From contig NZ_CP110973.1 of the NCBI RefSeq assembly GCF_026248825.1, positions 3,989,501-4,053,500 on the forward strand: DNA of 64,000 nucleotides, given 5' to 3'. Under the pieces are notes generated by a model. It saw only the letters and a program-made list of their open reading frames with translations, searched no databases and was not told the origin of the DNA. The stretch is from Larkinella insperata (GTDB lineage: Bacteria; Bacteroidota; Bacteroidia; Cytophagales; Spirosomataceae). The translations under genes and the position numbers were made by a program. Shown one piece after another: positions 60,783 through 64,000 of the stretch. Each line of letters starts with the position of its first letter. Position 1 is the stretch's first letter.

Positions 60783-60814
60783 GGAGTGAAAGCGCGGGTT
60801 CGTTCTTTCACTCC
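60783..60814. repeat. Stem-loop between serA-type fusion and serC-type gene
   Basis: GGAGTGAAAG and CTTTCACTCC are perfectly complementary around CGCGGGTTCGTT. Part of the recurring intergenic stem-loop family, here inside a probable operon, where it could tune expression. Confidence 0.5.
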
Positions 60815-60843
60815 TGTACGCTTTCATCTTTCACCCTTTGACT

Positions 60844-61920
60844 ATGAAACAAACCTACTTCACCGCGGGACCCGCAGAATTATATCCGACGATTTACCAG
60901 CATCTGCAAACCGCCATGGATGAGCAGATCGGGTCAATTTCGCACCGGAGTGCCAAATTTCGGAGTCTGTACCAGTTTTGCGTCGAGCAATTGCGCGAAC
61001 TGCTGACCATTCCCGAATCGCACGGCATTTATTTTACTGGTTCAGCCTCCGAAGTGTGGGAGCGGATTATGCTCAATTGCGTTGAACACGAAAGCTTTCA
61101 CCTGATCAACGGGTCGTTTTCGAAGAAGTTCTGCGAATACGCAACGGCGGTCCACAAGTATACCCACAAGCAGGAGAAACCGTTCGGGGAGGGGTTTGAC
61201 TACGGCGAAGTGCAGGTGCCGGAATACGCCGAACTGATTGCCGTAACGCACAATGAAACCAGTTCGGGCGTGCAGATGCGGACGGTGGATATCCACAAGC
61301 TGAAGCGCAGCAACTCCAAGAAGCTGATGGCGGTCGATATGGTGTCGTCGGCTCCTTATCCGGATCTGGACTTTTCGCTGATCGATACGGCTTTCTTCTC
61401 CGTGCAGAAAGCGTTCGGGATGCCTGCCGGGCTGGGCGTCTGGATTGCCGGGGATAAGTGCCTTGAAAAAGCGGAGATGCTCAAGCACGGCGATCAGCAC
61501 ATCGGTGCCCACCACAACCTGCCGACCCTCTGGAAAAACTTCCAGACCTACGAGACGCCCGCAACGCCCAACGTCCTTTACATCTACCTGCTGGGCAAAA
61601 TTGCGCAGGATTTCAACCGGATCGGCATTGAAACCATGCGCAAGGAAACGGAGGAGAAGGCCAAAATGCTGTATAAATTCATTGAAAGCCATCCGGAATT
61701 TTCACCCTTCGTCAAGGAAGAACGCCATCGTTCGCGAACCGTGGTGGTGGCCAACACCCAGCGGCCGTCGGCGGAGGTGATCAGTAAGGCGAAGGAAGCC
61801 GGTCTGATTGTCGGCAGCGGTTACGGCCAATTCAAAGATTCGCAGATTCGGATTGCCAATTTCCCGGCCACCAACGCTGAGCAGATCAGCCAGTTGATCG
61901 ACGTATTGGGGCAAATCTAA
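60844..61920 (+). CDS. Phosphoserine aminotransferase-like class V aminotransferase
   Basis: 358-residue PLP enzyme of the class V/SerC type, the middle step of serine synthesis (phosphohydroxypyruvate plus glutamate to phosphoserine). The N-terminus TYFTAGPAELYPT, FTGSASEVWERI, THNETSSGVQMR, the AVDMVSSAPYPDLDF loop and the PLP lysine in FSVQKAFGMPAGLG are clear. The C-terminal segment ends IRIANFPATNAEQI. It follows the phosphatase-dehydrogenase fusion by 77 bases, so the whole pathway is covered by two genes. Start ATG 60844; an in-frame TTG two codons upstream is not needed. Confidence 0.9.
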   Translation: MKQTYFTAGPAELYPTIYQHLQTAMDEQIGSISHRSAKFRSLYQFCVEQLRELLTIPESHGIYFTGSASEVWERIMLNCVEHESFHLINGSFSKKFCEYATAVHKYTHKQEKPFGEGFDYGEVQVPEYAELIAVTHNETSSGVQMRTVDIHKLKRSNSKKLMAVDMVSSAPYPDLDFSLIDTAFFSVQKAFGMPAGLGVWIAGDKCLEKAEMLKHGDQHIGAHHNLPTLWKNFQTYETPATPNVLYIYLLGKIAQDFNRIGIETMRKETEEKAKMLYKFIESHPEFSPFVKEERHRSRTVVVANTQRPSAEVISKAKEAGLIVGSGYGQFKDSQIRIANFPATNAEQISQLIDVLGQI

Positions 61921-61938
61921 ACGTGTACACGCCAGATT

Positions 61939-61983
61939 ACGGCGAATTACCGGAAGCGATTCCGTGTGATTCGCCGTTTTTTT
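61939..61983 (+). terminator. Terminator after the serine operon
   Basis: ACGGCGAAT pairs with ATTCGCCGT, with GGAA/TTCC inside, followed by seven T residues. Confidence 0.85.
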
Positions 61984-62008
61984 GCTTAATAACAATTTTT
62001 GGATTGCT

Positions 62009-62028
62009 GAGTTGTAAGGGAACAACTC
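62009..62028 (+). promoter_or_regulatory. Small hairpin before the barrel gene
   Basis: GAGTTGT, six bases, ACAACTC. It ends 11 bases before the start codon of the barrel gene, so it may affect translation initiation. Confidence 0.35.
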
Positions 62029-62039
62029 AATGCTAGCCA

Positions 62040-62705
62040 ATGAAAACGTTTATTCACCGGATACTCTTTCTGGTAACAATAAGTCTGACAACAACCGCCA
62101 TCGCACAGGCGCAGGAAACCGATACACTCCGGCGGGATACTCCTCCCGTAGCAACCCAGCCAGACACCACGTTGCGCTCAAACCGGGTATTTTTCGATGT
62201 TCGTCCCTCGTATTTTGACCGCACCAATTCGCCCTGGTTTCGCAGCGGGGCTTTCCTGCTGGGCGCTTCGGTTGGTTTCGCAACCGGTCGGGGTCAAGGA
62301 TTGTATACAATATTTAGCCCACGGGCGGCCTGTTTTGTTCAGCGGGGCTTAGCAGTTGGTTTTCGGGGCGCTTTTGAAAACCGGGCCAACACCAGCTACC
62401 GGGCAAACTCAGCGGGGGCCTTTTTGCGGTATTACCCGGTACGCAACAACTTTTACGTCTACGGTGAAGGGGGCTTTAATGTGGGGAAATTCAAATCCAG
62501 TGATGTGGGGCCTAACGACCGTCGCGGTTTCAGCAGCATCAACATTGGTATTGGTATGGGCCTGAAAGTGGCAAATAGCCTGAGTGTGGAGGCCATGATC
62601 GAAAATAATTATTACGATAAAGCCCCGGTTTATTCGGGGAATAACCGGGGCCCACAGATCAAAGTTGGCCTTAATTACCACATCCCGGCCCGGGATCGGT
62701 ATTGA
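62040..62705 (+). CDS. Outer-membrane beta-barrel protein
   Basis: 221-residue exported protein. The leader (MKTFIHRILFLVTISLTTTAIAQAQ) is followed by a short linker and alternating amphipathic strands typical of small porin-like or OmpA-N-type barrels (WFRSGAFLLGASVGFATG, RANSAGAFLRYYPVRNNFYVYGEGGFNVG, INIGIGMGLKVANSLSVEAMIE). It ends IKVGLNYHIPARDRY, an outer-membrane type terminal strand. No enzyme or binding motif seen. Single gene with its own hairpin terminator. Confidence 0.75.
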   Translation: MKTFIHRILFLVTISLTTTAIAQAQETDTLRRDTPPVATQPDTTLRSNRVFFDVRPSYFDRTNSPWFRSGAFLLGASVGFATGRGQGLYTIFSPRAACFVQRGLAVGFRGAFENRANTSYRANSAGAFLRYYPVRNNFYVYGEGGFNVGKFKSSDVGPNDRRGFSSINIGIGMGLKVANSLSVEAMIENNYYDKAPVYSGNNRGPQIKVGLNYHIPARDRY

Positions 62706-62709
62706 AGAA

Positions 62710-62757
62710 CTGCGGTTTTTCGCCCGTACGCAATTCAGCACGGGCGAAAAACCGCAG
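62710..62757. terminator. 18-base-pair bidirectional hairpin
   Basis: CTGCGGTTTTTCGCCCGT and its exact complement at 62740-62757 flank a 12-base loop. It separates the barrel gene from the convergent M13 peptidase gene. The T5 and A5 tracts lie inside the arms. Confidence 0.85.
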
Positions 62758-62764
62758 GTTTGCA

Positions 62765-64000
62765 TTACCAGACTTTGGTTTGATCCACTTCGGGTTTGTA
62801 CAGTTTCTGGCCGGATTTAACGTCAAATGCCCGGTAGAAAGGCGCAAAGTTAGTCAGCGGACCGTTAACCCGGAATTTGGCGGGGGAGTGCGGATCAACC
62901 TGCACACGAACCCGCTGCGCTTCGTCGCGGATGACGGTTCGCCAGATTTGGGCAAAACCCAGGAAAAACCGTTGGTCGGGCGTGAAACCGTCAATTTTCT
63001 CGTTGCTTTTGCCCTGATCGGTCAGCTTGAAGGCATCGTAGGAGATCGCCAGACCGCCCAGGTCGGCCAGGTTTTCTCCCAGCGTCAGGCGTCCGTTCAG
63101 GTTCAGGTTGTTCAGAACCGTGTAGTTGTTGTACTGAGTAACCACCTGATTGGTTTTGGCCGTAAACTTATCGGCATCCGATTTCTGCCACCAGTCGCGC
63201 AGATTTCCCTTCACGTCATATTGCCGTCCCTGATCGTCAAAAAGGTGCGTCAGTTCATGGCCGATAACCATCCCGATGCCTCCGTAATTGATGGCGTCGT
63301 CGGCGTCCTTGTCAAAGAACGGGAATTGCAGAATGCCGGCCGGGAATACGATCTCGTTGAACGTTGGGTTTGCGTAGGCATTTACCGTCGGCGGGGTCAT
63401 TCCCCATTCGCTCCGATCCACCGGTTTTTCAATTTTACCCATGCTCTCCTTGTTGTCGTGTTTGCGGGCGCTCTGAATGTTGCCAAAATAGTCATCCCGG
63501 TTAATTTCGACATCCGAATAATCCTTCCACTTGTCCGGGTAACCAATCTTTTTGGTGATGCCGTCCAGTTTCTCGAGGGCAATTTTCTTGGTTTCCGGCG
63601 ACATCCAGTCCAGTTTTTCAATCCGGTTCCGGTAGGCTTTCTGCAGGTTGTCAACCAGGGTCAGCATCCGTTCTTTGGCTTCGGGTGTGAAGTATTTTTC
63701 TACCCACAACTGGCCGAGCAGTTCACCCAGGTACGAATCGGTGTTATCAGCCACGCGTTTCCAGCGTTCTGACAGCGCTCTCTGACCGGATAGCGTTTTT
63801 CCGGCAAATTCGAATTTTGCCATCACGAACGGTTTGCTCAGCAGGCTGGCGTTGTTGTCAATAAAGCGAAACGTCTGCTGGTCTTTGATCACGTCGAAGG
63901 GCGTCGACGCCAGTAACGTACTGAGTGCCTGGTAGTATTCGGGCTGGCCCATCAAGACGGTATCGGTTTTGGCCGTCATGGTTTTCAGGAAGGCCGTCCA
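62765..64000 (-). CDS. M13 family metallopeptidase (neprilysin-like), N-terminus missing
   Basis: C-terminal about 411 residues of an M13 zinc endopeptidase; the gene continues past the right edge of the window. The zinc site is GHELTHLFDD, and the third ligand lies in LGENLADLGGLAIS. The family's earlier NAYANPTFNEIVFPAGIL strand and the terminal PEVDQTKVW are present. Full members are about 680 residues, often lipoproteins or exported, and cut small peptides. The frame is open at the edge (WTAFLKT precedes the first internal Met at 63979), so this is a cut gene, not a truncation in the organism. Confidence 0.93.
   Translation of the reverse strand, partial: WTAFLKTMTAKTDTVLMGQPEYYQALSTLLASTPFDVIKDQQTFRFIDNNASLLSKPFVMAKFEFAGKTLSGQRALSERWKRVADNTDSYLGELLGQLWVEKYFTPEAKERMLTLVDNLQKAYRNRIEKLDWMSPETKKIALEKLDGITKKIGYPDKWKDYSDVEINRDDYFGNIQSARKHDNKESMGKIEKPVDRSEWGMTPPTVNAYANPTFNEIVFPAGILQFPFFDKDADDAINYGGIGMVIGHELTHLFDDQGRQYDVKGNLRDWWQKSDADKFTAKTNQVVTQYNNYTVLNNLNLNGRLTLGENLADLGGLAISYDAFKLTDQGKSNEKIDGFTPDQRFFLGFAQIWRTVIRDEAQRVRVQVDPHSPAKFRVNGPLTNFAPFYRAFDVKSGQKLYKPEVDQTKVW

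Noticed and set aside
62702..63772. Plus-strand open frame of 356 codons opposite the M13 peptidase
   Set aside because: It begins inside a terminator hairpin and lies wholly opposite conserved peptidase motifs.
1..64000. CRISPR arrays, tRNA or rRNA genes
   Set aside because: No regularly spaced direct repeats, no cloverleaf with CCA end and no rRNA-like segments were seen in the intergenic regions.

Overview
The window looks like ordinary chromosome from a free-living bacterium of the phylum Bacteroidota, order Cytophagales, most like the Spirosoma/Larkinella/Rudanella group. This rests on several things seen together: TAnnTTTG-type promoter elements with few Shine-Dalgarno sites, a TonB receptor with a carboxypeptidase-like N-terminal domain, many DUF1080 (3-keto-glycoside hydrolase) and Tat-exported Gfo/Idh/MocA proteins, the DUF2911 and DUF3500 families, and a DNA base composition that by eye is above 50% GC. 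I saw no tRNA, rRNA, CRISPR array, prophage or intact insertion sequence.

Layout. 0-7 kb: a membrane histidine kinase, an Rrf2 regulator plus NAD(P)-binding oxidoreductase pair sharing a 21-bp operator, a Kazal-type lipoprotein, small membrane proteins, a secreted M28 peptidase and a lipocalin-like lipoprotein. 7-11 kb: a Tat-exported HisC-like aminotransferase, a Tat-exported flavin amine oxidase and a secreted protein ending in a Hint (hedgehog/intein) domain, consecutive on one strand. 11-17 kb: a short-chain dehydrogenase, two Tat-exported TIM-barrel isomerases around a 1037-residue PVC-type cytochrome. 17-21 kb: a CBM48 protein and a TonB receptor/His-rich membrane protein pair behind a DtxR-like metal box. 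21-32 kb: Gfo/Idh oxidoreductase, PAS histidine kinase, a GntR/UTRA regulator divergent from an SDR-ROK-SIS-MetE-like-GT2-metallohydrolase-VCBS run, then a MarR-GNAT fusion.

32.3-34.9 kb: six consecutive small paralogous genes of a family I do not recognise. This is the best candidate for an undescribed system. 35-45 kb: ArfB, DUF3500, a LytS-type kinase, and two back-to-back modules of a Tat-exported Gfo/Idh oxidoreductase plus DUF1080 hydrolase, one of them a HEAT-DUF1080-DUF1080 giant. 45-48 kb: a disordered acidic protein and a conserved unknown in a gene-poor zone. 48-57 kb: ChaN-like lipoprotein, DUF1080, threonine aldolase, gamma-glutamyltransferase, DUF1080-PA14-like protein, sugar-dehydrogenase-like cytochrome, DUF2911. 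57-64 kb: YheT-type hydrolase, a serine-biosynthesis pair in which phosphoserine phosphatase is fused to phosphoglycerate dehydrogenase, an outer-membrane barrel and a truncated M13 peptidase.

Taken together, much of the window serves extracytoplasmic sugar chemistry: oxidation of glycosides to 3-keto forms (Gfo/Idh, cytochromes), their cleavage (DUF1080) and isomerisation (TIM barrels), with binding and transport parts around them. Regulation is visible as palindromes at the Rrf2, GntR, MarR and metal-box promoters. Strong hairpins sit between convergent genes, and a family of intergenic stem-loops recurs. All functional calls are from reading the sequences; no database search was run.
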